A stretch of DNA of 64,000 nt from Lachnospiraceae bacterium (lineage in GTDB: Bacteria > Bacillota > Clostridia > Lachnospirales > Lachnospiraceae): contig JAFSKG010000013.1 of the NCBI GenBank assembly GCA_017449075.1, positions 31,912 to 95,911 of the forward strand, read 5' to 3'. The notes under the pieces were generated by a model. It did not search any database and had not been told where the DNA came from. It saw nothing but the letters and a program-made list of their open reading frames with translations. Positions within the stretch are counted from its first letter, which is position 1. Every line of letters starts with the position of its first letter. Position numbers and translations under genes: made by a program. Below, piece after piece: positions 8,267 through 17,243 of this stretch.

Positions 8267-10036
8267 CTACATCCTTTCCGGTATTTCTATGGCCAATATA
8301 TTAAGTGAATCTCTAATTATTCTATCTACTATATTGCAAATCATAATATAAAGACTTTTTTTATTCTCATCAATCTCATTTATTATATTATGTTCATGGT
8401 AAAATGAATTAAAGTCATTTGACAATTCATATATATATTTGCAAATTATACTAGTATCATAGTTTTTATACGCATCCATTAAAATGTCTGCATATCGTAT
8501 AGCCTTTAAGAAAATATTATGAACTATGTCGTCGCAATCAGCACCTAGTTTTGTGTCAACTTTGTGGGAACCAAGTTTGTCAAATATTGATTTGATTCTT
8601 ACAAGAGTATATAAGATATATGGTCCAGTATTTCCTTGGAATGATAAAAACTTTTCTATATCAAATACATAATCGCGAGTAGGGCTATTTGACAAATCAC
8701 CATATTTTAGTGCAGCAATACTGATCTTCTCGGCAATTTCATCTTCATTAAGCCCAGATAAATCTCTCTCATTTTCTTTTAACTGCTTAAGTGCTTTTAC
8801 TTTTGCATCATTTATAAGAGTTTCTAACTTTACAACTCCACCATCTCTTGATTTAAATGGCTTGCCATCAGCACCATTCATAGTTCCAACTGCAACATGA
8901 TAAAACTTCTTATCGCGTTTCAAAAGCCCAGCCTTTTTCGCTGCTCTAAAACACTGTTCAAGATGTAAACTCTGTCTTTTATCCACAACATATACATATT
9001 CGTCTGCATCAAAATTTTCTTCTCTAAATTTTATAGTTGCAAGGTCAGATGTGGCATAGAGAACTGCTCCATCACTTTTTCTAACTATGCAAGGTGGCAT
9101 TTCTTTTTTGTCACTATCTTGCTTTACATCAACTACATATGCACCCTCTGACTCATAAGCAATTCCATTCTTTATCATTTCATCAACCATAGGACCCATG
9201 ATGTCTTTAACAGTCGATTCTCCAAAATAATAGTCAAAGAAAACATTTAGTGCAGCATACCTCACTTTTAAATCATCAATACTAATCTTTAGAATTTTTT
9301 TCCATATAGAAGTTTCAGGTTCAACATTATTCTGCAATTTTTTAGTAGCTTCATGTGCTCTCTCATTAAATTCTAAGTCAGGTTCTATATTTTTAGTTTT
9401 ATCCCCCTTAGCTCTTAACGATGCTTTGGGATAAATTGTTTCCAAATCTGCAATAGTAAAATTATCAAGCATGTTATCATCTTTAAGTTGCTCAATTACT
9501 AGTCCCATCTGAAGTCCAAAATCACCAAGATGTACATCAGATATAGTTTTAATGCCAAGTCGCTGATACAATCTTTTTAGAGCCTCACCTATAACTGCAA
9601 CTCTTAAGTGTCCTACGTGAAGTGGTTTTGCCACATTAGCACCACCATAGTCAAGCAAGATGCATCTTGGTGCATCCTCTGGTAATATATCAGTTCCAGA
9701 TATACCAAGGTCATCAGCACTCAATATATCATTAGTACTTAAAAATAATAATTCATCATTTAACTTAAGATTTACAAATCCAGGAGGACATGACTCGCAT
9801 TTTGTAAATGCATTTACTCCATCAATATTTAAATCTTTAATTAAATCTGCAACTTCTCCAGCCACCTCAACCGGATTCTTTTTAATGGATTTTGCTATGT
9901 TAAAGCAAGAATTTATCTGATAATCGGCAAGTTCTGGCCTATTTGAAATCGAAATATAAGCTTGAGCTTCGTCAAAGCCATGCTCTTTAAAAACTTTTTT
10001 AAGTTCAAAATTAATTTTTGATATTATACTATTCAT
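8267..10036 (-). CDS. argS: Arginyl-tRNA synthetase
   Basis: A 589-residue class I synthetase. The HIGH motif appears as KPLHVGHLRV, preceded by LDYGGANVA. The C-terminal DALR anticodon-binding domain contains SFQGNTGPYILYT. The N-terminal Arg-tRNA synthetase domain is present, and the lack of a canonical KMSK is normal for ArgS. It is the last gene of the long lepB run; its ATG overlaps the stop of the preceding hydrolase gene by one base. Confidence 0.95.
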   Translation of the reverse strand: MNSIISKINFELKKVFKEHGFDEAQAYISISNRPELADYQINSCFNIAKSIKKNPVEVAGEVADLIKDLNIDGVNAFTKCESCPPGFVNLKLNDELLFLSTNDILSADDLGISGTDILPEDAPRCILLDYGGANVAKPLHVGHLRVAVIGEALKRLYQRLGIKTISDVHLGDFGLQMGLVIEQLKDDNMLDNFTIADLETIYPKASLRAKGDKTKNIEPDLEFNERAHEATKKLQNNVEPETSIWKKILKISIDDLKVRYAALNVFFDYYFGESTVKDIMGPMVDEMIKNGIAYESEGAYVVDVKQDSDKKEMPPCIVRKSDGAVLYATSDLATIKFREENFDADEYVYVVDKRQSLHLEQCFRAAKKAGLLKRDKKFYHVAVGTMNGADGKPFKSRDGGVVKLETLINDAKVKALKQLKENERDLSGLNEDEIAEKISIAALKYGDLSNSPTRDYVFDIEKFLSFQGNTGPYILYTLVRIKSIFDKLGSHKVDTKLGADCDDIVHNIFLKAIRYADILMDAYKNYDTSIICKYIYELSNDFNSFYHEHNIINEIDENKKSLYIMICNIVDRIIRDSLNILAIEIPERM

Positions 10037-10800
10037 TATAATTTAAAATACGAAATCATAACTCTCGAAAATGTATTTGGGTCATCTATATAAGAAAAAT
10101 GTCCACCCTTTAACAAAACAAGTCCAGAATTCTTTATTCTTTCTTCCATTAGTTTTGCCATCCACACAGGGGTAACTGTATCTCTATCTCCCCATATTAT
10201 CAAGCTTTCTTTCATATTATCTAAGCAATATGTCAAATCTTCATTTACTGACCTAACAAGAGTTTCTTGCATCAACTTTGGCGCACTTGAGTAATCACTC
10301 GAACCAAACTTTTTGCGCATGTTATTTATCAACTCTTCTTTTCTTATCTTAGGTAGTGGCAAAATATTTAAAATATTCTTTAAAAACTTAAATGTTGATA
10401 TTTTTAATCTAACTTTTAAATCTTTTCTATCTTTTAATCCCGCCGCATCGATTAACACATTTCTTTTTATAGTAAATGACAGGTCTTTTCTATTGTTGAG
10501 TTTAAGTATGATTCTTCCACCGTATGAGTGGCCAACAAGCGTGACTTCTTTTATGTTTTTCTCTTCCAGAAACTTCACTACCAAGTCACAGTAATCATCA
10601 ACACAAAAACTTGTCTTAAGTTTATCGCTCTCTCCAAATCCAGGGTAATCAATAGCCAAAACTCTATACTTTGTTTTAAGCAAATTAATAAGAGTTGTAA
10701 AACATTTTATATCGGAGCCCCAGCCATGTAGTAAGAGAACTGCCTCTCCACTGCCCTCATCTATATAGTTAATATTATAGTCATTAATATTTATAATCAT
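10036..10800 (-). CDS. Alpha/beta hydrolase fold protein
   Basis: A 254-residue cytoplasmic protein with the alpha/beta hydrolase fold: oxyanion motif LLHGWGSD, nucleophile elbow GHSYGG, an acid in WGDRDTVTP and a catalytic His in GGHFSYIDD. The triad is complete. The sequence resembles esterase/lipase or C-C hydrolase-type members, but the substrate cannot be predicted. It overlaps both neighbours (dCMP deaminase by 4 bases, argS by 1), so it is cotranslated with housekeeping genes. Confidence 0.85.
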   Translation of the reverse strand: MIININDYNINYIDEGSGEAVLLLHGWGSDIKCFTTLINLLKTKYRVLAIDYPGFGESDKLKTSFCVDDYCDLVVKFLEEKNIKEVTLVGHSYGGRIILKLNNRKDLSFTIKRNVLIDAAGLKDRKDLKVRLKISTFKFLKNILNILPLPKIRKEELINNMRKKFGSSDYSSAPKLMQETLVRSVNEDLTYCLDNMKESLIIWGDRDTVTPVWMAKLMEERIKNSGLVLLKGGHFSYIDDPNTFSRVMISYFKL

Positions 10801-11282
10801 AAATTGATTTTAATTTCTTTATTTAGAGGTTTAAATTTTTTATACTTTACGCCTACTGCATCAAACATTCTCTTTGATGACTTTACTCCGTCACTATTTG
10901 CATATTTGTCATCTAAAAATATTATGGTCTTTATGCCAGACTGTATGAGTGCCTTTGCACATTCATTGCATGGAAATTGATTAACATAGGCCTTCGCACC
11001 TTTAAGAGAGTTGCCTTTGTAATTTAGTATTGCATTTAATTCTGCATGACAAACATAATTATACTTAGTATCATATGAGCTCTTGCCCTCTCTCTCCCAT
11101 GGGAATTCATCATCACTACAGCCTATAGGAAATCCATTATACCCAAGCGACAAAACTCTGTTATCCGAATCAACTAGACAACATCCAACCTGAGTGTTTG
11201 GATCTTTGCTTCTTAGACTTGCAAGAACTGCTAGCCCCATAAAATACTCGTCCCATTTCAAATAATCTTTTCTTTTAGCCAT
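10797..11282 (-). CDS. Deoxycytidylate (dCMP) deaminase
   Basis: A 161-residue zinc enzyme that converts dCMP to dUMP for thymidylate synthesis. It has the zinc and catalytic motifs CHAELNAIL (His and Glu) and PCNEC (two Cys), and the family start KRKDYLKWDEYFMGLA. It is related to the ComEB protein of Bacillus. The extra region around FPWEREGKSS is typical for bacterial dCMP deaminases. It lies between the membrane acyltransferase and the alpha/beta hydrolase genes. Confidence 0.93.
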   Translation of the reverse strand: MAKRKDYLKWDEYFMGLAVLASLRSKDPNTQVGCCLVDSDNRVLSLGYNGFPIGCSDDEFPWEREGKSSYDTKYNYVCHAELNAILNYKGNSLKGAKAYVNQFPCNECAKALIQSGIKTIIFLDDKYANSDGVKSSKRMFDAVGVKYKKFKPLNKEIKINL

Positions 11283-11286
11283 ACAA

Positions 11287-12465
11287 TCACCTCTTTAAAA
11301 ATAAAGACTTAATTTTTCTTACTATGAACTCTATTATGAGTAAAGCAACAAACGAAACTATAAATATAAACAAACTATAGAATATATAATACATCAAATG
11401 ATATAGTATATTGGGTCTGTTATTTGTAAATCTGCTTTGGAAACCTATTGACAAGAACTTAGTAATTATCAAATAGTGTATCATATATATACCTAGTGTC
11501 TTACTAGATAAATAATATATAAAATTGTTGATTCTTTCATTTAAAAATCTATCGATATTCAAATTATATATAAAAAGAATAAAAGCTGTAGTTAGAAAAA
11601 GTGAATATGTACTAAGCCACGATGTATACACATATTCTCCATTGGTAGTTAAATCATAGGCAACCTGAGTTTTAAATAGTAAAACGAAAGTTACAGCATA
11701 TAGTAAAAGCGAAATGACAAATATTTTTTTGTTAATAATAAAAACTTTACTCTTGTCATCATATGTGTCAAGTTTCTCATCAATATACTTCCTTATAATA
11801 TCATTATAGAGCACAAACCCCCACGCACTATAGTAAATCGGCTTATGTACAATTTTAAATATTAAATTATAACTTGGGTCTCCGAAAAATAGATGATAGT
11901 CATTAATCACCATGCATATGGTCAAAATTGCAAGTATAATATATATGACATACCTTGGACATTTATCAATAATAAACTTAGTAATAGGATATGCAATTAT
12001 AATGATTGCATACGAAAAAATATACCAAAGATGGGCAGCTGTGCCCGGTAAATAATTAGCAGAAAAATGTCTAAATGTATCAAATAATGTTGATACAATT
12101 TTAATTAATGAAAAATGTTGTAAACAATATATGAAACTTTCTTTTGATATTAAAAAGTCGTGAAAAACTATTGTGAATATAGCAACACAGATAAAAAATA
12201 TAAATACCTGACTAAAAAACTTTTTAATAAGAATTATCCAATTTTCGATAATAGAACCATTTTTGTTATATATGAAAAAACCTGTTATGAGAAAAAATGT
12301 CATCACACAGATTGTACAGACACATTCAAAGAATACCGCCGTCTCACTAAGTTCCCCATTTGATTTCCAAGGAAGTTCTCTTATGTGATACCAAATAACT
12401 GCCATACAGGCAATTAGTCTAATGATTTCTATTTTGACATTTCTTCCAACTTTTGTGTTAGACAT
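11287..12465 (-). CDS. Acyltransferase family 3 membrane protein
   Basis: A 392-residue protein with about ten transmembrane helices. It opens KIEIIRLIACMAVIWYHI, the usual first helix of the acyltransferase-3 (OatA/NodX-like) family with its conserved His in the helix (YHIRE). These enzymes transfer acetyl or other acyl groups to cell-surface sugars. There is no attached extracellular SGNH domain. The target is unknown; surface polysaccharide or peptidoglycan O-acylation is plausible. It overlaps tsaC by 8 bases. Confidence 0.8.
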   Translation of the reverse strand: MSNTKVGRNVKIEIIRLIACMAVIWYHIRELPWKSNGELSETAVFFECVCTICVMTFFLITGFFIYNKNGSIIENWIILIKKFFSQVFIFFICVAIFTIVFHDFLISKESFIYCLQHFSLIKIVSTLFDTFRHFSANYLPGTAAHLWYIFSYAIIIIAYPITKFIIDKCPRYVIYIILAILTICMVINDYHLFFGDPSYNLIFKIVHKPIYYSAWGFVLYNDIIRKYIDEKLDTYDDKSKVFIINKKIFVISLLLYAVTFVLLFKTQVAYDLTTNGEYVYTSWLSTYSLFLTTAFILFIYNLNIDRFLNERINNFIYYLSSKTLGIYMIHYLIITKFLSIGFQSRFTNNRPNILYHLMYYIFYSLFIFIVSFVALLIIEFIVRKIKSLFLKR

Positions 12466-13051
12466 CTAATTTGATAGCTCCATCTCTTAGAATTATAGGT
12501 TCATTACACTCTACAGATAATATTGTTGATGGCATGTTGTTCTTAACCTCTCCCCCATCCACAATTAGATCTATAGAATTGCCAAGTTTGTCTTTAATCT
12601 CATTGGCATTGCTATACTCTTTCTCTCCAGATATATTGCAGGAAGTTTGAGCAAGCGGGAAATTGACATGATTTAAAATGTATAAAATGTTCTTGTCATT
12701 TGGTATTCTTATACCTATGCTACTTAGTCCAGAAGTAATACCATCAAAAGTACTATCCTTTTTCTTAAATACGATAGTAAGTGCCCCCGGCCAATACTTT
12801 TCCATTATCCTTTTAACATATGAAGTCAAATTCTCATCGGCAACGTATTTTTTTACTTCATTAATGCTTTTCAAAAAAATTGATAATGGTTTTTTATTTT
12901 CTCTATTCTTTATATGATATATTTTGTCAGTAGATTTTTTGTCAAAGGCATTGCATATCAAACCATAAACTGTATCTGTCTTTAATGCAACCACTTTACC
13001 ATCTTCTTTTAAGGTTTTTATTACAAGATCTAAATCCATCTCACTATTCAT
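12458..13051 (-). CDS. tsaC: L-threonylcarbamoyladenylate synthase (YrdC/Sua5 family)
   Basis: A 197-residue YrdC-domain protein that makes threonylcarbamoyl-AMP for the t6A modification of tRNA. Visible motifs: VVALKTDTVYGLICNA, YHIKNRENKKPLSIF, YWPGALTIVFKK and LSSIGIRIPND. The C-terminal Sua5 domain of longer homologues is absent, as in TsaC. The start overlaps the end of the GH18 gene by 8 bases; a second in-frame ATG four codons later could also be used. Confidence 0.92.
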   Translation of the reverse strand: MNSEMDLDLVIKTLKEDGKVVALKTDTVYGLICNAFDKKSTDKIYHIKNRENKKPLSIFLKSINEVKKYVADENLTSYVKRIMEKYWPGALTIVFKKKDSTFDGITSGLSSIGIRIPNDKNILYILNHVNFPLAQTSCNISGEKEYSNANEIKDKLGNSIDLIVDGGEVKNNMPSTILSVECNEPIILRDGAIKLDV

Positions 13052-14732
13052 TAATATTAATTATCTTAAAAAAGTTTTCTCTTTCCTGTGTCAATTTCCA
13101 TGCTGCAGTTCCTGCCAAATCCATTTTTTTAATCTCGTGAACTTTATAAGCAAGGCTCAAATCATCTTCCATCCAACATTCTACAAGACTTCCCTCTTGC
13201 GTAGTTTTCACTCCATAATTTTGGCATGTTGTCTCATCAAATGTGAACTTCAATCCTTGGGTTAATGCTGCACTTTCCATAGCCTGTGATGCACCAGCAA
13301 TAGATGTCACTTTTCCCTCAGTAGTTGTAGTCCATATTCTTGTATAATATGGTAAACCGATTATTAGTTTGTCCTTATCAACATTTGTAAGTGAAAGATT
13401 TATGCCATCTTTTACATAATTGATAGAAGAAACTGAGCCGGCTTCTTTGCTTCCAGAATAATGCTCATCATAGCACATTATAATGACATAGTCACAAAAA
13501 TCATTATATTCTTTTAAATCATATTGCTTATTGAAACCATAAGGCACATATGTATCTATACTTAAGATGCATCCGATCTTTGTCAATTCAATAGAAAGTT
13601 CTCTTACAAATTCAGTATAGTCTTCACCGGCGTCATATGAAAGTTGTTCAATATCGAGATTAATACCATCAAGACTATTTACTGCAACTTCTCTCAAAAT
13701 CTTATCTATCATTTTTCTTCGAGTCAATGTGTTTGAAAATATTGCTTTTTCATCTACATCTTCTAAATCAAAATTATTTATAGTTGCCCAAACAGATAAC
13801 TTCTTTCCGTGGCAATACTGAGAGTATGCGTCATTTGCTATTGATCTTATATCACCATCATTATTCCTAATGACATACCAAGTCGGCGCTATAACATTCA
13901 TATTTTTTGCATTTTTAAGAAGCTCCGGCAACTTACTTGCTGAATAATTTGACAGCACTTGGTGGAAACCGATACAAGGTTTTTTGTCCAACTTTGTGCC
14001 TTTTCTCACTATCTCTATATAATCGCTAATCGGGATTCTCTCAGTCTCTTTATTTACTTTATTTTTTCTGATATAACCTATATACCCATCAGCTGTTTTG
14101 ACCTTAATCCACTTAGTCATCTTTTCAAGTACTTTAACTTCTTCGCCCTTCTTCAAATCAGTAATGACAGGACTTTTATTGCCACCTTGAAGTCTTGCTG
14201 ACTCTCTACTTTTGAGATATGCTATAGTTTCTTTATCCCAATCCGTATATATGTACACCCTTTTATTTTCATCATCAAGATATGAGTCATATCTCATATT
14301 AGTATAGTCTTTCACATAGTCAATCAATAAATATGGTTCATCTTTAAAAATAATATGAGGGGCATTCCCAATCTGATGTATGTCAGTATCTCCAGAAACT
14401 CTTATCTCATCTGGTATACAATACAATATTTTATTTATATCTCTTGCAAAATAAAACCTATTATTAATAAAAGCTTTTACGAATGAAAGCGGAATATACA
14501 CTGTACCATGTTGCATGATTGCCTTATGTTTTATATCACTATCATAATGATTTTGCAAATTATCATTTAAATAAATTGCAACCTCATCACCAGTTGCACC
14601 TATATATTTTGCGAGGTCCGCCCTTTCTTTAGTAAATGAATACCTTTGATACGCTTTATAACTAGCAAATATAAAAAACAAAATAACAACGAACCATACA
14701 AACTTTGATAAAATTTTACCTTTTTTTCTCAT
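13044..14732 (-). CDS. Membrane-anchored GH18 glycoside hydrolase with SH3 domain
   Basis: A 562-residue extracytoplasmic protein. An N-terminal anchor (residues 8-27) is followed by a stalk region like the copper-amine-oxidase N-terminal domain (about 40-165), a bacterial SH3 domain (about 185-235, with GEEVKVLEKMTKWIKVK) and a GH18 barrel (about 255-560). The catalytic motif is DGINLDIEQ, with the general acid Glu in place and Asn at the first of the middle acidic positions, as in SleL/YaaH-type peptidoglycan N-acetylglucosaminidases. It probably trims peptidoglycan or spore cortex. It overlaps pyrC-like by one base. Confidence 0.88.
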   Translation of the reverse strand: MRKKGKILSKFVWFVVILFFIFASYKAYQRYSFTKERADLAKYIGATGDEVAIYLNDNLQNHYDSDIKHKAIMQHGTVYIPLSFVKAFINNRFYFARDINKILYCIPDEIRVSGDTDIHQIGNAPHIIFKDEPYLLIDYVKDYTNMRYDSYLDDENKRVYIYTDWDKETIAYLKSRESARLQGGNKSPVITDLKKGEEVKVLEKMTKWIKVKTADGYIGYIRKNKVNKETERIPISDYIEIVRKGTKLDKKPCIGFHQVLSNYSASKLPELLKNAKNMNVIAPTWYVIRNNDGDIRSIANDAYSQYCHGKKLSVWATINNFDLEDVDEKAIFSNTLTRRKMIDKILREVAVNSLDGINLDIEQLSYDAGEDYTEFVRELSIELTKIGCILSIDTYVPYGFNKQYDLKEYNDFCDYVIIMCYDEHYSGSKEAGSVSSINYVKDGINLSLTNVDKDKLIIGLPYYTRIWTTTTEGKVTSIAGASQAMESAALTQGLKFTFDETTCQNYGVKTTQEGSLVECWMEDDLSLAYKVHEIKKMDLAGTAAWKLTQERENFFKIININE

Positions 14733-16030
14733 TATTTACTTATCTCTAATGCTCTATATACTAGTCTACCATTACAAATAGTATACTTAACTTTTCCAAG
14801 AAGCGTCATACCTATAAGAGGTGAATTATGTGATTTTGAAACTATACTCTCCTCTTCAAATTTCCATTTTTCATTTGGGTCAAATATAGTTATATTAGCT
14901 TTCTTTCCTTCAGTTATACTACCAACTCCTTCTTTATCTAAATCAAATACTTTTGCAGGATTAAAACTAATCTTTTCAATTACATCTTTCCAAGTAAGGT
15001 AACCCTCTTCTACTAGTGCGAGTCCACAGATTCCAAGAACAGTTTCAAGTCCTATGGCACCAGACAAAGCATCTTTTAATTTTTCATTTTTTTCTTTTTG
15101 CTCTATAGGCACGTGGTTACTTGATATGACATCTATAATTCCCTTTTTAAGTGCTTGACAAAGATTAACCCTATCAGATTCAGATCTAAGTGCTGGAATA
15201 ACTTTTGCATTTGTTCCGTACTTATCAAGCGCCTTGTCAGTTAATATAAGGTTAAGAGCTGGTACTTCTGCATATACATCAAGTTTTTCTTCCTTTGCTT
15301 CTTCAACAAGTTTTATTGACTCAGTAGATGTAATATAAGCTAAATCAAGTTTTACTCCAGTCATCTTTGCAAGTGCTAAATTATCTTTTAAGTCATTAGC
15401 CTCTGCATCTACTGGTGTAGGATTTTTAATTTTTAGTTTTTTAGCGGTTGCACCATCGATTATACCTTTAGCATACTTATCATCAGTTGCACCACTAAAT
15501 ACAGAAATAGTCTTATTCTTTGACTTAAGTATTGTCATAACTTTTGCCAGTAAATTTTTATTCTCAATTGCCTTAAGCCCATCATAAAATGCAAATGCTC
15601 CATGGCTGTGTAAGAAATTGATATCAGCGGCTTCAAACCCAAGTCTATCTTCAGAAATTGAAGCTGATGCATAAATGTTTGTAGGCATAATGCTTGCATA
15701 TCTTATGATATAATCAATTACATTACACTCTGAAGGTGCAGGCTTATTATCCACTCCAAGTACAACATGAGTGTATCCCCCCTTTGCAGCACTTAAAGAA
15801 CCAGACTTAAGATCTTCTCTATCAGTTGCACCAGGATCACAAAAGTTGGCATGTAAGTCAACAAATCCTGGAGAAACAATCAATCCTTTTGCATCTATAA
15901 TATAATTTGCTTCCTCATCAATTTTCTTCTTAACAAGTTTAACTATTGAGTTTTCAATAAGTATATCACTCTTTTCTTTTATAGAGTTGGCAGGATCAAT
16001 AACCATTCCATTTTTAATCAATGCTCTCAT
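14732..16030 (-). CDS. Dihydroorotase-like protein with degenerate active site
   Basis: A 432-residue amidohydrolase-superfamily protein clearly of the class I PyrC family by length and landmarks (VSPGFVDLH, TSTESIKLVEEA, GLETVLG, NITIFDPN). But key residues are gone: the HxHLRxPG block reads HANFCDPG (residues 60-67), so the second metal His and the substrate-binding Arg are missing; the STAES strand His is Tyr; EVTPHHLLLTD reads EVPALNLILTD (255-265); and the catalytic Asp of TDHAPH is Asn305. It should not bind the usual metals or hydrolyse dihydroorotate. Noncatalytic PyrC homologues are known as structural partners of aspartate transcarbamoylase; whether pyrB exists elsewhere cannot be seen here. 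Confidence 0.85.
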   Translation of the reverse strand: MRALIKNGMVIDPANSIKEKSDILIENSIVKLVKKKIDEEANYIIDAKGLIVSPGFVDLHANFCDPGATDREDLKSGSLSAAKGGYTHVVLGVDNKPAPSECNVIDYIIRYASIMPTNIYASASISEDRLGFEAADINFLHSHGAFAFYDGLKAIENKNLLAKVMTILKSKNKTISVFSGATDDKYAKGIIDGATAKKLKIKNPTPVDAEANDLKDNLALAKMTGVKLDLAYITSTESIKLVEEAKEEKLDVYAEVPALNLILTDKALDKYGTNAKVIPALRSESDRVNLCQALKKGIIDVISSNHVPIEQKEKNEKLKDALSGAIGLETVLGICGLALVEEGYLTWKDVIEKISFNPAKVFDLDKEGVGSITEGKKANITIFDPNEKWKFEEESIVSKSHNSPLIGMTLLGKVKYTICNGRLVYRALEISK

Positions 16031-16031
16031 A

Positions 16032-17234
16032 CTATTTATCTTTATCTTCCTCGTAATCTACAACATTACAATGTTTAATTGCTTGCAATAATGCATTTTC
16101 TTGTTCAACGGCAGATTTAAGATTTTCATAACCCATAAACTTCTTATAATCATCATAAGTCACATCATTACCATAACCCATAGATGCTGCAAAATTTGAA
16201 AACCACTTTTTCACATCATCTTCTGTAACATTACTTGGAAATCTCTTAAGTAATTCATCTATAAGCATAGTAGCTTGCACTGCTTGAGGCACTGCACTCT
16301 TTATCTCATCATACGCGTCCTTTACACTCATACCATTTGACGTAATCATATTAGCAAATGTAGAACCACTTTGAGCTGCTTGTCTATTGTATTCTGACAT
16401 CATAAGAGAAAACTGCCAAGCAAGTGCCTCTTCAGTTGGATTAAACTTAGTATTCTCAAAAAGATAATCTGTTAATTGATATATAAGATTTTGATTATTT
16501 AAAAACTCATTTCTCGTTTCAATTCTTCTCTTGATTTCCTCTTTGTATTGTTCTACAGTTACAGAGTTTTCTTTTGTATGCTTTTTTACAAATTCTTCAT
16601 CAATTTCAGGAGTCTTTGCTTCCTCTATTGACTTAATAGTAACTTCGAATTTTGCATCTTTTCCCGCAAGTGATGGGTCATAGTTTTCTGGGAATTTTAT
16701 ATCAAAACTGAATCTTTTTCCTGCACTATGTCCAGCGACCTTCTCTTCAAAACCAGGTATAAAATCACCAGAACCTAATACCAACTCATAATCATTTCCA
16801 GAACCACCTTGAAGTTCTTCTCCACCTACATAGCCTTTAAAGTCAATTATTACTTTATCTGTCATCTTTGCTTCACGCCTTACTTTTACTGGGCTATAAG
16901 TAATTTCTTTATCTCTTTCCTTCTCAAGTTCAGCTTCTATCTTCGCGCTATCAATCTCTTCTTTTTTATTATTTTCAAGTTTTATCGTGGCGAGATCTGG
17001 CATCTCAACAGTTCCCATATTTTCAGGCTTATCTACAACTGTAACTTTTTCCAACATACTAGCAAGTAGTGCATCAGACATAGATGCCTTATCAAAATAG
17101 TACCCTGACTTTACAAATATCTCAGGATATTCAACTCCATTTAGCGGCATTGTGCCAGAAGATTTTTGTTGTTGACAAGCCGCCAAAGCCAAAACTAAAA
17201 GTAAACTAATTTTAGAAAAAATTTTTTTATTCAT
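16032..17234 (-). CDS. Trigger-factor-like FKBP-domain lipoprotein
   Basis: A 400-residue protein with a lipoprotein signal (LALAAC, Cys20), so it is exported and lipid-anchored. The middle has an FKBP-type peptidyl-prolyl isomerase domain (about 125-210, with DKVIIDFKGYVGG and LGSGDFIPGFEEKVAGHSAG), then a trigger-factor C-terminal chaperone region. The ribosome-binding N-terminal domain of cytosolic trigger factor is replaced by the signal and a short linker. It likely helps fold proteins after export. It sits one base from the dihydroorotase-like gene and four genes after lepB, in keeping with an envelope role. Confidence 0.88.
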   Translation of the reverse strand: MNKKIFSKISLLLVLALAACQQQKSSGTMPLNGVEYPEIFVKSGYYFDKASMSDALLASMLEKVTVVDKPENMGTVEMPDLATIKLENNKKEEIDSAKIEAELEKERDKEITYSPVKVRREAKMTDKVIIDFKGYVGGEELQGGSGNDYELVLGSGDFIPGFEEKVAGHSAGKRFSFDIKFPENYDPSLAGKDAKFEVTIKSIEEAKTPEIDEEFVKKHTKENSVTVEQYKEEIKRRIETRNEFLNNQNLIYQLTDYLFENTKFNPTEEALAWQFSLMMSEYNRQAAQSGSTFANMITSNGMSVKDAYDEIKSAVPQAVQATMLIDELLKRFPSNVTEDDVKKWFSNFAASMGYGNDVTYDDYKKFMGYENLKSAVEQENALLQAIKHCNVVDYEEDKDK

Positions 17235-17243
17235 TTTGTTCTC

